Assembly: GCF_900095205.1 (NCBI RefSeq)
Contig: NZ_LT606951.1
Coordinates: 186,001 to 250,000, forward strand
Direction: 5' to 3'
From: Polynucleobacter necessarius
GTDB taxonomy: Bacteria > Pseudomonadota > Gammaproteobacteria > Burkholderiales > Burkholderiaceae
DNA: 64,000 nt
In this document: positions 49,492-59,428 of the stretch, piece by piece
Layout of the letters: every line of letters begins with the position of its first letter
Position numbering within the stretch: the stretch's first letter is position 1
Made by a program: the position numbers and the translations under genes
Notes under the pieces: generated by a model
Database searches by the model: none
Told to the model about the DNA's origin: nothing
Seen by the model: only the letters and a program-made list of their open reading frames with translations

Positions 49492-51626
49492 GCTAGTTTG
49501 CCGAGATCGGCAACGAGATTCATTTTCTGGTGAAGTTGTTGCAGGAGCGCTAAGCGGTTATCGCGTAACTCTGTGTTTGGGTCCATGACCATAACATCAG
49601 CAAAGAATTGATCAACGGGGCCGCTTAATGCTACGAGAGATTTTAGAAGTTCCACATATTGACGTTTTTCATAAGCATCAGTGAGCGCAGGAGTAACCTC
49701 CTCTAATGCCTTATGCAATGCAGCTTCTGCTGGAATTTGCAGTAATTTTTTTGAGCAAGTCGCCGGTATAGTGGTGGTTGTTTTCTTTAAAATGTTGCTG
49801 ATGCGCTTATTAGCGGCTGCAAGTTGAGCGGCCTCTGCAAGTGCATTAAATTCACGCAACGCCTTCAAGCGTTCAATTAAATCATTGATTTGTGCTGGAT
49901 TTTGGCTAAGGACAGCATCAATCTCAGCGTTGGTAAATGCTTTGCCGGCAACCGACTGGTCGCGCAAGTAAGCACGCAAACGATCAATAATAAATGCGTA
50001 GACATCAGCCGCTTGAGCCCTCTCTTGCACTTCGGCTTGGGAGAATTGAGCGCGAGCCAGTTCAATAAGCTCAGGTAAATTGAGGGAAAGATTTTTCTCT
50101 AGAAGTAAACGGCAAATACCCAGGGCATGACGACGCAGTGCATAAGGGTCTTTATCCCCAGTCGGCGCAAGCCCCACACCCCATATACCCACTAGTGTTT
50201 CTAGTTTGTCAGCAATAGCTAAAATAGTGCCAGTTTGAGTTAGTGGTAACTCATCGCCAGCAAAGCGTGGCATGTAATGTTCACTACAAGCACTAGCAAC
50301 ATCAACATGTTCACCATCATGTGTCGCGTAATAACGGCCCATGATCCCTTGTAATTCTGGGAATTCACCAACCATATCGGTTAATAAATCTGTTTTAGCA
50401 ATTTCGGCAGCACGTGAAGCCAACTTTTCATCGGCATCCAATTTTTTAGCAATTCCAACAGCAAGTCCTTGAACACGCTTAGTGCGATCTAACTGATTAC
50501 CCAGTTGGTTGTGATAAACCACCTTACCTAAGTCGCTTATGCGAGAGGTTAATGGACGCTTCTGATCTTGTTGGAAGAAGAAACGAGCATCGGATAAACG
50601 AGGGCGTACAACACGCTCATTGCCGGAGATGATGGCATGAGGCTTATTAGTTTCAATATTAGAAACAATTAAAAAGCGATTACGTAACTTGCCTTGCTTA
50701 TCGGTCAACGCAAAATACTTTTGATTCGTTTGCATTGTCAAAATTAAGCATTCTTGTGGAATTTCTAAGAATTCTTGATCAAAGTGGCATTCGTAAATGG
50801 CTGGCCATTCTACAAGAGCAGTTACTTCATCTAAAAGACTATCGGGCATCAACACCAAATCATCACCAGCCGCTTTTAAAAGGCCGGATTCAATCTGGGC
50901 GCGACGTTTATTAAAGCTGGGGATGATCTTAGCTTTGGACTGCAGTTCAGATTCATATTGATCTGCATTGCTAATAGTGATATTCCCAGGCGCTAAGAAG
51001 CGATGTCCTTCGGTTTGATTGCGAGCATCAATACCTAATGCGCTGATATTAAGGATAGTGGCACCATGAAGAGCAATGATGCGGTGAGCGGGGCGAGCAA
51101 ATTGCACGTCCGCCAACTGACCAGCTTTCTGTAGCACTTGATAGTGTATCATTTTTGCAATCGGTAACTTATTTAATGTTTGCTCGAGTGCAGTTTGGAC
51201 TGTTTGTTCGAGTGCAGCACCTTTGGAGATAACATCGAGGTATAGAGCCTCATTCTTTCCTTCGCCAGCTTTTTCTAAAGTGGTGAGATCAATATCTGCA
51301 AATCCCAGTGCACCCAATTTTTTAAGCAAGGGTGGAGTTGGTTTACCTTCGGCATCAAAAGCAATGCTAGTGGGCAAGAGCTTTTCACGAACAGGGTAAT
51401 CTGGTGCTTGATCAAGCACCTGAGTGATTTGAGCTGCTAAGCGGCGCGGTGTTGTAAAGCCAGCTACCCGAGATGACTCAGTCACCAAGCCGGCGGATTT
51501 GAGTCCAGCAAAAATACCTTCACTAAAAGCATCACCTAAACGACGCAATGACTTTGGAGGTAGTTCTTCGGTAAATACTTCAATCAATAAATTGGCTGAT
51601 TGAGGTTTTGAATTAGATGTGCTCAT
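49488..51626 (-). CDS. glyS: Glycyl-tRNA synthetase beta subunit
   Basis: The beta chain of the tetrameric bacterial GlyRS carries tRNA recognition and an HD-like domain. The 712 residues are full length, starting SANLLIEVFTEELPPKSL and including MVGEFPELQGIMGRYYA and GDKDPYALRRHALGICRLL, both hallmark blocks. It follows glyQ by 27 bp and overlaps gmhB by 4 bp. Intact. Confidence 0.97.
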   Translation of the reverse strand: MSTSNSKPQSANLLIEVFTEELPPKSLRRLGDAFSEGIFAGLKSAGLVTESSRVAGFTTPRRLAAQITQVLDQAPDYPVREKLLPTSIAFDAEGKPTPPLLKKLGALGFADIDLTTLEKAGEGKNEALYLDVISKGAALEQTVQTALEQTLNKLPIAKMIHYQVLQKAGQLADVQFARPAHRIIALHGATILNISALGIDARNQTEGHRFLAPGNITISNADQYESELQSKAKIIPSFNKRRAQIESGLLKAAGDDLVLMPDSLLDEVTALVEWPAIYECHFDQEFLEIPQECLILTMQTNQKYFALTDKQGKLRNRFLIVSNIETNKPHAIISGNERVVRPRLSDARFFFQQDQKRPLTSRISDLGKVVYHNQLGNQLDRTKRVQGLAVGIAKKLDADEKLASRAAEIAKTDLLTDMVGEFPELQGIMGRYYATHDGEHVDVASACSEHYMPRFAGDELPLTQTGTILAIADKLETLVGIWGVGLAPTGDKDPYALRRHALGICRLLLEKNLSLNLPELIELARAQFSQAEVQERAQAADVYAFIIDRLRAYLRDQSVAGKAFTNAEIDAVLSQNPAQINDLIERLKALREFNALAEAAQLAAANKRISNILKKTTTTIPATCSKKLLQIPAEAALHKALEEVTPALTDAYEKRQYVELLKSLVALSGPVDQFFADVMVMDPNTELRDNRLALLQQLHQKMNLVADLGKLA

Positions 51627-51653
51627 AGATAGAATGCAGAAATCTCGATACGC

Positions 51654-52544
51654 TTAAGTCTGAGCTTTAGCTTGACGTTGACACATGGGAAAGACCAGTT
51701 TTTCTCTAGACTCAAAGTAGGCCTGAGCAATGGCGCGAGAAAGATTGCGAATACGTCCGATATAGGCCGCACGTTCAGTAACTGAAATGGCGCCGCGAGC
51801 ATCCAGCAAGTTAAAGGTATGAGCGGCTTTAAGAACCATTTCATATGCAGGTAGCGCTAGCGGAACTTCCATCAAACGCTTTGCTTCGCTTTCATAGTTT
51901 GTGAAGTTAGCAAAAAGCAGGTCGGTATTGGAGTGTTCAAAGTTATAGCAAGATTGCTCCACTTCATTTTGGTGATAAACATCACCGTATGAAATGCCGT
52001 CGGCCCAAACTAAGTCATAGACATTTGAGCAGTTTTGTATATACATCGCTAAACGTTCAATGCCATATGTGATTTCGCCAAGAACAGGTTTGCAGTCTAG
52101 GCCACCTACTTGTTGGAAATAGGTAAATTGAGTCACTTCCATGCCGTTGAGCCAAACTTCCCAACCTAAGCCCCAAGCATCTAAAGTCGGATTCTCCCAG
52201 TCGTCTTCCACAAAGCGAACATCATTTTCTTTGAGATCTAAGCCCAAGGCGGCAAGAGAGCCAAGATACAGATCGAGAATGTTTTCAGGGGCTGGCTTTA
52301 AAACTACCTGGTATTGATAGTAGTGCTGAAGACGATTTGGGTTCTCTCCATAGCGACCATCTTTTGGTCTGCGAGAAGGTTGCACATAAGCAGCCTTCCA
52401 GGGCTCAGGCCCAATAGCTCTAAGGAAGGTTGCGGTATGGGATGTACCGGCGCCTACCTCGAGGTCGATAGGTTGCAATAGGGCACAACCTTGTTGGTCC
52501 CAATAATCTTGAAGTTTGAGAATGATTTGCTGAAAAGTAAGCAT
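51654..52544 (-). CDS. glyQ: Glycyl-tRNA synthetase alpha subunit
   Basis: The catalytic alpha chain of bacterial GlyRS. The 296 residues start [14 protein letters not shown], then [12 protein letters not shown], and contain [20 protein letters not shown], the strictly conserved active-site block. It lies between lnt and glyS, the latter 27 bp downstream. Intact. It forms a two-gene enzyme with glyS. Confidence 0.98.
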   Translation of the reverse strand: MLTFQQIILKLQDYWDQQGCALLQPIDLEVGAGTSHTATFLRAIGPEPWKAAYVQPSRRPKDGRYGENPNRLQHYYQYQVVLKPAPENILDLYLGSLAALGLDLKENDVRFVEDDWENPTLDAWGLGWEVWLNGMEVTQFTYFQQVGGLDCKPVLGEITYGIERLAMYIQNCSNVYDLVWADGISYGDVYHQNEVEQSCYNFEHSNTDLLFANFTNYESEAKRLMEVPLALPAYEMVLKAAHTFNLLDARGAISVTERAAYIGRIRNLSRAIAQAYFESREKLVFPMCQRQAKAQT

Positions 52545-52603
52545 GATTAACCTGGCTAAGTCATTGATTTTACACGGCTAGAGCGCGCTGGAGTTAAAAA
52601 CGC

Positions 52604-54106
52604 TTAAAAATGTCTATAGCGAATCAGACCCCAGAGCAATAGCAAGCAAGAAAGACCCAAAATCGGTAAATTGCCCCAAATGACATAGGGCGTTTTTCCA
52701 GCATACGCCTGTACTTGGGTGCTCAAGGTGGCTTGAGTAAATTCTGGAAGTGCTTTTAGTAATTTGCTATTGGAACTCAGGACGGCTGTAATTCCAGTAT
52801 TGGTAGCGCGCAAGCCTGGAAGGCCTGTTTCCAGCGAGCGCAGTTGTGAAAGTCTGAGTTGCTGAGCGGGTGCTTGAGAGTCTCCAAACCAAGCAAGATT
52901 GGTCATATTGATCAGCAAGTTCACTGGCTTATCGCTATGTTGAATGCGAGAAGCCAATTCGCCGCCAAAGACATCCTCATAACAAATCGTGATAGCTGCA
53001 TGAAGATCATCTTGACCTTTACGAACAATGGTCAATGGAGTTTGATCTATTCTACCTCTGGCAAAGTCACTCATTGGCACATGAAAGGCTTTAACAAACC
53101 ATTGAAAACCTGGGGGGATAAATTCCCCGAAAGGAACAAGATGCGCTTTATCGTATTGATATTGAGGCTGACTGGGAGAGATTCCAGTAGCTCGATTCGA
53201 ATATTGCATTCCATGCTCTCTTGGTACTTCGCCAATTAAGCCAACTAGAATGTTACTGCCGCTACTATTAGAAAAGTCTTGTAAGTATTTTAATAAGCCA
53301 AATGGTAAGTTCGGTTGTGGCCAAGGAAAGGCAGTCTCTGGAATGATGATGAGGTTGGCGGCTTCTTTTACGATTTCCCGGGTATAAAAATCGATCTGTT
53401 GCCCAATTACTTGGGGGTTAAATTTGAGACTTTGTTCAAAGTTTCCCTGAATGAGTCTTACGCTAATAGGTTCTCCTATAGGCTTGGTAAAGTGGAAAGA
53501 CCCTGCGAATTGCGAGATGGTAATTGCAACTGTAATCAGAAGCAAGCTAGAAGTAACATGCTTGCGAAGTTGATAGATTTCCCAAGATGACCAGATGACT
53601 AAAAAGGTGCACGCTAGACCACCAAAGTAAGGGGCTACAGATGCAAATGGACCATTGAATTGCGTCTCGGCAAAGCCCATCCAAGGGAATCCAGTAAAGA
53701 TGTAGCCGCGTAGAAATTCTGCAAGTACCCAACTGGCTGCTAAGAATAGACCTGTTAGTCGATTTTTCTGAAATGCTGAAATGGCAAGAGTTGCTAAGGA
53801 AAAATAAAGCGCGACATATGCGGAGAGGAGAAAAACACCTATGCAAGCGAGCAACGCACTCATGCCACCAACATCATGAAGGCTGATATAGATCCACCAA
53901 AGACCTACAACAAAATAGCCAATTCCAAAAAAGAGGCTGAGTCCAAATTGTTTTTTAAATGCGTTGGCTGTTGGAGGGTCGAGGCGCCACCAAAGAATGC
54001 TAAGAAGCGGGATCTGAATCCAGCCGCCATATGGTAGTTCAGCGGTGGCAGCCAAAGCTGCGCCTAGCAAAAACAGCATAAGGACTGAAAAGATTTTTAC
54101 GCTCAT
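52604..54106 (-). CDS. lnt: Apolipoprotein N-acyltransferase Lnt
   Basis: Lnt adds the third acyl chain to lipoproteins at the periplasmic face of the inner membrane. The 500 residues have about six N-terminal membrane segments and a carbon-nitrogen hydrolase domain with the catalytic triad: Glu in IPETAFPWP, Lys in KAHLVPFGEFIP, and Cys in TICYEDVFG. A final membrane segment closes the chain. A lipoprotein substrate is encoded at 59112. It lies 37 bp after corC. Intact. Confidence 0.95.
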   Translation of the reverse strand: MSVKIFSVLMLFLLGAALAATAELPYGGWIQIPLLSILWWRLDPPTANAFKKQFGLSLFFGIGYFVVGLWWIYISLHDVGGMSALLACIGVFLLSAYVALYFSLATLAISAFQKNRLTGLFLAASWVLAEFLRGYIFTGFPWMGFAETQFNGPFASVAPYFGGLACTFLVIWSSWEIYQLRKHVTSSLLLITVAITISQFAGSFHFTKPIGEPISVRLIQGNFEQSLKFNPQVIGQQIDFYTREIVKEAANLIIIPETAFPWPQPNLPFGLLKYLQDFSNSSGSNILVGLIGEVPREHGMQYSNRATGISPSQPQYQYDKAHLVPFGEFIPPGFQWFVKAFHVPMSDFARGRIDQTPLTIVRKGQDDLHAAITICYEDVFGGELASRIQHSDKPVNLLINMTNLAWFGDSQAPAQQLRLSQLRSLETGLPGLRATNTGITAVLSSNSKLLKALPEFTQATLSTQVQAYAGKTPYVIWGNLPILGLSCLLLLWGLIRYRHF

Positions 54107-54143
54107 ATACTGTTGATGAGAAGCTGATCAAGCAATCTAATGC

Positions 54144-54983
54144 TCAATCCGATTTCTTATGCACTTGTCGCGCTAGCAGAATATGAATTTGTCTTGAGTC
54201 GGCACGTTGCACTTCAAATTCAATACCGTCAATTTCGATGAGTTCACCCATTTTGGGGACGCGACCCAAATGTTGAATAACTAGACCTGCTACTGTTTTG
54301 ATATCTTCAACCTCAAAATGAGTACCAAGAGTTTTGTTAAATTGCTCGAGCTCGGTAATGCCTTTGACCCGAATGCCGCCATTATCTAGAGCAATCAGGT
54401 TATCAGCTTCTTCATCAATATCATGCTCATCTTCAATGTCGCCAACTATCTGCTCAAGCACATCTTCAATCGTGATAATTCCTGCTACACCACTGTATTC
54501 GTCAACCACAATAGCTAAATGATTGCGATTGTCTTTAAAGTCACGCAGTAAAACGCTTAGACGTTTAGATTCGGGAATAAATACTGCCGGGCGTAACCAA
54601 TCTCTTACTTGAAAGTCATTCTCTGTAGCGTGACGCAATAAGTCTTTGGCTAGCAAAATACCTATAACATTATCTCTGCCACCTTCAAATATGGGAAAGC
54701 GGGAATGCGCCGCCTCTATCACGCTCTTGATAATTTCGGGGAGCGACTTATTGATGTCGATCCAGTCAATTTGCGCGCGAGGGACTAGGATATCGCGAGC
54801 ACAAAGTTGGCCTACCTGAAAAACCCCCTCGATCATCGAGAGAGCATCTGCATCAATTAATCCCTCGGCTTGTGCTTCTCGAAGAGTATTAGTGAGTTCA
54901 CGACGGCGTTCACCAGGTTCCGTTGGCTGAGGTGTTAGAAAATCAGCTAAACGGTCTAAAAGGGATTTATTGGGGTCAGGCAT
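54144..54983 (-). CDS. corC: CorC/HlyC-type CBS-domain protein
   Basis: A soluble 279-residue protein with two CBS domains (about 65-190: ARDILVPRAQIDWIDI and FIPESKRLSVLLRDFKDNRN) and a C-terminal CorC/HlyC transporter-associated domain (about 200-275). Such proteins are linked to magnesium and cobalt efflux, but the exact role is uncertain. The ybeY-corC-lnt order is conserved in proteobacteria. Intact. Confidence 0.92.
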   Translation of the reverse strand: MPDPNKSLLDRLADFLTPQPTEPGERRRELTNTLREAQAEGLIDADALSMIEGVFQVGQLCARDILVPRAQIDWIDINKSLPEIIKSVIEAAHSRFPIFEGGRDNVIGILLAKDLLRHATENDFQVRDWLRPAVFIPESKRLSVLLRDFKDNRNHLAIVVDEYSGVAGIITIEDVLEQIVGDIEDEHDIDEEADNLIALDNGGIRVKGITELEQFNKTLGTHFEVEDIKTVAGLVIQHLGRVPKMGELIEIDGIEFEVQRADSRQIHILLARQVHKKSD

Positions 54984-55013
54984 ATAGCAAGAATAGCGTA
55001 GAAATATGGCAAA

Positions 55014-55487
55014 TCAAGAGTAGGGGTTAGCAAAGCCTAGTTTTTGAAGAATTTGAATTTCTAGAGCCTCCATTTTTTTGGCGTCTCGCGCCAACTCATG
55101 GTCATGACCCTGTGCATGAAGGCAGCCGTGCACGATTAAATGAGCCAAATGTGCTTTTAATAACTTCCCTTGGTCTCTAGCTTCTTTCTGAAGTACCGGT
55201 AAGCATAAGATGATGTCTGAGATTAAAGTATTTTTTGAAAGCGCATAAGGAAAGGTAAGTACGTTGGTGGCGTAGTCTTTTTTTCGAAAAGTGAAGTTCA
55301 ACTTCTTGCTTTCAGCAGCATTTACAAAGCGTAGAGTGATTAATCCATCAGTAGGCGTTGCGCTCTTTACCCACTTTTTTATTAAAGTAGCCGAGGCTAC
55401 TTTATTGAGGTTGGACTCAATTGAAGGGCTTGCGTATTGCAAATCAATCACCAATTTGGGTGCAATGGTTTTGCTCTTAGTTGACAT
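55014..55487 (-). CDS. ybeY: Endoribonuclease YbeY
   Basis: YbeY is a zinc endoribonuclease for 16S rRNA 3'-end maturation and ribosome quality control. The 157 residues carry the metal-binding motif [16 protein letters not shown] (about 117-132, H-x3-H-x5-H). Its ATG lies inside the last codons of miaB (11-bp overlap), so the two are coupled. In most proteobacteria a phoH-like gene (ybeZ), whose product works with YbeY, lies between them; it is absent here. Intact. Confidence 0.95.
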   Translation of the reverse strand: MSTKSKTIAPKLVIDLQYASPSIESNLNKVASATLIKKWVKSATPTDGLITLRFVNAAESKKLNFTFRKKDYATNVLTFPYALSKNTLISDIILCLPVLQKEARDQGKLLKAHLAHLIVHGCLHAQGHDHELARDAKKMEALEIQILQKLGFANPYS

Positions 55488-56823
55488 GAGGTTCTATTAA
55501 TTCGCCTCTTAAAGTGTAGTTGAGGACCTCGGTAATGCGAATGTCTACCATCTGACCAATAAGATTTTCGATATCTTCATTTAGTGGTGCGAAATGAATG
55601 ACGCGATTATTCTCAGAGCGTCCTTGTAAATTAATGCCATCCTTGGCAAGACCTTCAATTAAAACTTTTTCAATATTACCTAACATTTTTTGACTAATGT
55701 GGTTTGCTTGGTCTTCAACTAGCGCTAATAAAGTTTGAAGACGTTTGAGCTTAACTTCATATGGAGTGTCATCGCTCAAATTGGCAGCTGGAGTGCCGGG
55801 ACGCGGACTAAAGATAAAGCAAAAGCTGTTATCAAAATTGAGCTCTTTCACCATCTTTAGTAACTTTTCAAAGTCAGCTTCTGTCTCGCCCGGAAAGCCC
55901 ACAATGAAATCGCTAGAGAGTGTCAGGTCAGGGCGGACAGCGCGCATTTTACGAATGATGTTCTTGAATTCTAATGCGGTATAACCACGTTTCATTGCTG
56001 AGAGCATGGCATCAGATCCATGCTGTACAGGGAGATGTAAATGACTAACTAGCTTAGGGACTTTGGCGTAGACATCAATCAGGCGTTGTGTAAATTCTTT
56101 GGGGTGGCTGGTGGTAAAGCGAATGCGTTCTACACCGGGAATATCTGCAATATATTCAATCAGAAGAGCAAAGTCAGCGATTTCCTCTATATCAACCATC
56201 TTGCCAAGATAGGCATTCACATTTTGACCGAGTAAAATAATCTCTTTAACCCCTTTGCTAGCCAGTCCTGCCACTTCTGTCAGCACATCATCGAATGGTC
56301 TGGATACTTCTTCGCCACGGGTATAGGGAACAACACAGTAGCTGCAATATTTAGAGCAGCCCTCCATGATGGAAACATAGGCTGAGCCACGGGTTTGTCG
56401 TGTTGCAGGTAGATGATCAAATTTTTCAATTTCAGGGAAAGAGATATCAACTTGGGGGATCCCCGTTTCACGTCGTTGTGCAATCAGATCGGAGAGACGG
56501 TGTAATGTTTGCGGACCAAAAACAACATCTACATAAGGAGCACGACTAACTATTTGTTGACCCTCTTGACTAGCTACGCAACCACCAACACCAATTAATA
56601 AGTGAGGCTTCGTTTTTTTTAGTTCGCGTAGTCGGCCTAAATCCGAAAACACTTTATCTTCAGCTTTTTCTCTGATCGAACAGGTATTGAGAAGAACTAC
56701 ATCGGCATCTTCTGGCCGATCAGTCATGACCATGCCTTCATCGGCATGCAAAAGGTCTGCCATCTTGCCCGAGTCATACTCGTTCATTTGGCAACCAAAG
56801 GTTTTGATATAAAGCTTTTTCAT
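55477..56823 (-). CDS. miaB: tRNA-2-methylthio-N6-dimethylallyladenosine synthase MiaB
   Basis: MiaB is a radical-SAM enzyme that thiomethylates i6A37 of tRNA. The 448 residues show an N-terminal UPF0004 domain with the auxiliary-cluster cysteines (GCQMNEYDS near 10, NTCSIREKA near 47, GGCVASQEG near 82), the radical-SAM motif [11 protein letters not shown] near 158-168, and a C-terminal TRAM domain. It heads the eight-gene minus-strand series ending at plsC. Intact. It needs Fe-S insertion, for which erpA is present. Confidence 0.97.
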   Translation of the reverse strand: MKKLYIKTFGCQMNEYDSGKMADLLHADEGMVMTDRPEDADVVLLNTCSIREKAEDKVFSDLGRLRELKKTKPHLLIGVGGCVASQEGQQIVSRAPYVDVVFGPQTLHRLSDLIAQRRETGIPQVDISFPEIEKFDHLPATRQTRGSAYVSIMEGCSKYCSYCVVPYTRGEEVSRPFDDVLTEVAGLASKGVKEIILLGQNVNAYLGKMVDIEEIADFALLIEYIADIPGVERIRFTTSHPKEFTQRLIDVYAKVPKLVSHLHLPVQHGSDAMLSAMKRGYTALEFKNIIRKMRAVRPDLTLSSDFIVGFPGETEADFEKLLKMVKELNFDNSFCFIFSPRPGTPAANLSDDTPYEVKLKRLQTLLALVEDQANHISQKMLGNIEKVLIEGLAKDGINLQGRSENNRVIHFAPLNEDIENLIGQMVDIRITEVLNYTLRGELIEPHVN

Positions 56824-56888
56824 ATGCCGTTCTCAGGTTTATAGCTGGGGGCGAAGCTCAGATTTTACCGCCTAAGCGTTTGGTGTCC

Positions 56889-58151
56889 CTAGATGAGTCG
56901 ATATGCCAAGATGGCTACTAGGGTAGGGGGTATGGCGCCCAACAATAAAAAGACGGCCGAAACTGCGCCATTGGGGAAATGGCTTCTCAGTATGGCAGTC
57001 CCTGCAGGATTAGGTGCATTGGCGATTACCGTCAAACCGCCGCCTGCAACCGCCCCGCCCACCAAAGCAAGCTTGAATTCTGGAGAAGTGCCGGTGACTA
57101 ACGAGCCTAAATAGGTTAGGGCTGCATTGTCTGTAAAAGTGGTAAGAGCAAGACTGCCATAAAAAACTGCCGTTGGACTCATCATCTCCAGTATGGGTTG
57201 TAGCCACCACTCTTGTAGCGCACCCAATGCCACGAGGCCGCCCAAGAAAAAACCTACTAAAAGCGCCTCTTTCAAGATGAGCGGAGTTTGATATTTTGGA
57301 TAAGCAGTTGTGTAGCCAATAAAGAAAAGCAAAATCCACACAAAAATAATGGGGTCATGCGCAAATACGACAACCCCACATAAGAATAATAGGTGTATCA
57401 GAATGACGGTCAGCGGAACTTTCACATCTTTTTTATCATTTTCAGGTCCAATTAACTGACGATGAAATAGAAGGGTGGCGGCTGTAGCATTAATAAAAAT
57501 TGCGATGCAAGATTCAATGCCAAAGTTCGCAAACATGAATGCGGAACTCCATCCCCAAGTAGAAGCCACCATCAGAACAGGAGGTGCCGTAAAGTTAGTA
57601 AGCATTCCTCCGATCGATATGTTTACAAAGAGTACACCAAGCGTGCCAAATAAAAGTGCCTTAGAACATTGATGGCGATAAACTAAATCACGCAATAAAA
57701 ATGCGGCCAAGGTCATAGCAGCAGGTTCGGTAATCACAGAGCCTAGGAGTGGAGTAATGCCTAGGGTTAAAAAATATAAAGCTGGTGCACTTCTAATTCG
57801 CAATAGACTCTGTATCAGATGTGACAACACATGCAAAATTTTCGTAGCAAAGAACAGGATAGGCTTGGTGCCCGACACAATCATGATGGCAAACACAAAA
57901 AGAGGTTCAGTGAAATTACGATGATTTAAAAAAGTTTTTGCTGTGTTGAGGTCATCGTACACAGAAATAAAAATCACTAGAATGGCAGCCCAAAATCCAA
58001 ACACAATCTCAACCTCTCCTAGGAGGTGCCAAAGACCTGCATGTTGCACAGATTTTTTTGCAAGAGATTCAAAATAACCAGTACAAAAAGTATGCAAAAC
58101 TGCAATTGCAAAGATAATGCTTGCGCTAAGTTCTATTGGGGTAAAGTTCAT
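56889..58151 (-). CDS. Putative Na+/H+ antiporter
   Basis: An inner-membrane protein of 420 residues with about 11-12 hydrophobic segments. It matches the putative Na+/H+ antiporter family common in Burkholderiales and Chlamydiae. Visible blocks are GITPLLGSVITEPAAMTLAAFLL (in two parts of the fifth segment region), TFTDNAALTYLGSL and GGLTVIANAPNPAG (near 385). The aspartate and asparagine residues in the last two blocks are typical of the ion-transporter fold. The substrate is inferred. It is upstream of miaB on the same strand, 65 bp apart. Intact. Confidence 0.82.
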   Translation of the reverse strand: MNFTPIELSASIIFAIAVLHTFCTGYFESLAKKSVQHAGLWHLLGEVEIVFGFWAAILVIFISVYDDLNTAKTFLNHRNFTEPLFVFAIMIVSGTKPILFFATKILHVLSHLIQSLLRIRSAPALYFLTLGITPLLGSVITEPAAMTLAAFLLRDLVYRHQCSKALLFGTLGVLFVNISIGGMLTNFTAPPVLMVASTWGWSSAFMFANFGIESCIAIFINATAATLLFHRQLIGPENDKKDVKVPLTVILIHLLFLCGVVVFAHDPIIFVWILLFFIGYTTAYPKYQTPLILKEALLVGFFLGGLVALGALQEWWLQPILEMMSPTAVFYGSLALTTFTDNAALTYLGSLVTGTSPEFKLALVGGAVAGGGLTVIANAPNPAGTAILRSHFPNGAVSAVFLLLGAIPPTLVAILAYRLI

Positions 58152-58209
58152 AGCAGAATGGTAGCAGGTGCGTGACTTGAGTAAAGCACTGTTAATTTAG
58201 GAGATTGTG

Positions 58210-58617
58210 ATGAAATTAAAGATTGGACATCAAAAGCTGATTCAAAGCGCCATGTCTGAGATTGAGACGGTACCCCTAGAAAAAGCACAGCAATTTTTAG
58301 ATGACCCCCATGCTTTGTAGATATTCGTGACTTACGCGAGTTAGAGCGGGATGGCATGATTCCGAATGCCTTCCACGCCCCAAGGAGGATGTTGGAGTTT
58401 TGGGTTGATCCCTGACAGCCCTTACTTCAAGCCAGTCTTTGGTGAGGGTAAGCGACTGATTTTGTATTGTGCATCTGCTTGGCGCTCATCGTTAGCCACA
58501 CAAGCTTTACAAAGATTGGGTGTGCCCAATATTTGTCATTTAGAAGGTGAGTTTACCGCTTGGAAGAAGGCGCAACTCCCGGTAGAAGAAAAAGCTAGCA
58601 AGCCGTCAGCTGTTTAA
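58210..58617 (+). pseudogene. Rhodanese-like domain protein, broken
   Basis: Rhodanese domains transfer sulfane sulfur. The ATG at 58210 gives MKLKIGHQKLIQSAMSEIET and then VPLEKAQQFLDDP. A frameshift near 58313 leads to FVDIRDLRELERDGMIPNAFH. A second near 58409 leads to DSPYFKPVF and the region with the catalytic cysteine in LILYCASAWRSSLA, ending HLEGEFTAWKKAQLPVEE. The repaired protein would be about 135 residues. It is a single-domain form with a normal active-site loop, lost through two frameshifts. Confidence 0.88.
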
Positions 58618-58664
58618 TACGCGGGCTTGCAATCAAAATAAATTGATTAATTATTAGGATTCAT

Positions 58665-59054
58665 ATGAAAAAGGTGGTCTCGCAATTTGGTGAGGGTCCA
58701 CTTCAGCAGAAATTAACTGTTGGCGATACTCATTTTTTATCTGATGCTGAGGTATCTAAGGGTGGCTCTGGAACCGGACCCAGTCCTCACGAATTTCTTG
58801 GTGCAGCATTGGCAGCTTGTACTTCAATGACTTTAAAGATGTATGCAGGTCGTAAGTCAATGAAGTTAGACAATGCAATTGTGACAGTCGATATTGAACG
58901 TGCCGATGATATTGAAAAATTTTCTCGAGAAATTCAGTTGATTGGTGATCTTGGCGATGAAGAAAAAGGGCGTTTGTTAGAGATTGCAGACAAGTGCCCT
59001 ATCCATAAAGCTTTGGTAGGTCAAATCCAAATAAAAACCCAGCTAGTAAATTAA
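58665..59054 (+). CDS. OsmC family protein (thiol peroxidase type)
   Basis: A 129-residue OsmC/YhfA-like protein, probably reducing organic hydroperoxides or reactive sulfur in the cytoplasm. Both conserved cysteines are present: ALAACTSMTLKMYA near 51 and DKCPIHKAL near 110. The typical GSGTGPSPHEFLGAALA (about 33-49) precedes the first. It follows the rhodanese remnant by 47 bp. Intact, while the other OsmC-like copy at 26567 is dead; the two belong to different subgroups. Confidence 0.87.
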   Translation: MKKVVSQFGEGPLQQKLTVGDTHFLSDAEVSKGGSGTGPSPHEFLGAALAACTSMTLKMYAGRKSMKLDNAIVTVDIERADDIEKFSREIQLIGDLGDEEKGRLLEIADKCPIHKALVGQIQIKTQLVN

Positions 59055-59111
59055 TTCCAGCTCTGGGTTGGATGCTTGACAGCTAGACCCTATTGGGCCG
59101 TTTAGTAAAGC

Positions 59112-59384
59112 TTAGTTAGGTGCGTTATTGGGTTGGTTATTTTTACCAACGTTGTAATTAGAACCTTCATTTATCTTATAGGCATCATATGCATAGCCTG
59201 ATGCCGCACCTGCAGCAGCACCCACTACACCCCAAATTGGATTGCCGTGGAAAATGGCTGTGCCTACGCCGCCAACAACCGCATCAATGGATGCTCCTGA
59301 AAGAGCGCGTTGCTCTGTATTACTCATTCCGGAGCAGCCTGTAATTGCTACAGCAGCAGCTGTAATCGCGATAATTTTTTTCAT
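59112..59384 (-). CDS. Small glycine-zipper lipoprotein
   Basis: A 90-residue predicted lipoprotein. The signal peptide (about 1-17) ends in the lipobox AITGC, so the mature protein would begin at the cysteine. A glycine/alanine-rich zipper segment follows (GASIDAVVGGVGTAIF, then WGVVGAAAGAASGYAYD), resembling the SlyB/OsmB-like glycine-zipper 2TM proteins that sit in the outer membrane. The C-terminus is Asn-rich. Function is unknown. Lipoprotein processing by Lnt is available in this genome. Intact. Confidence 0.75.
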   Translation of the reverse strand: MKKIIAITAAAVAITGCSGMSNTEQRALSGASIDAVVGGVGTAIFHGNPIWGVVGAAAGAASGYAYDAYKINEGSNYNVGKNNQPNNAPN

Positions 59385-59428
59385 ATCATCAAATCCTTAA
59401 ATATTTTGAATTGGCTCAGTGTTGCAGC

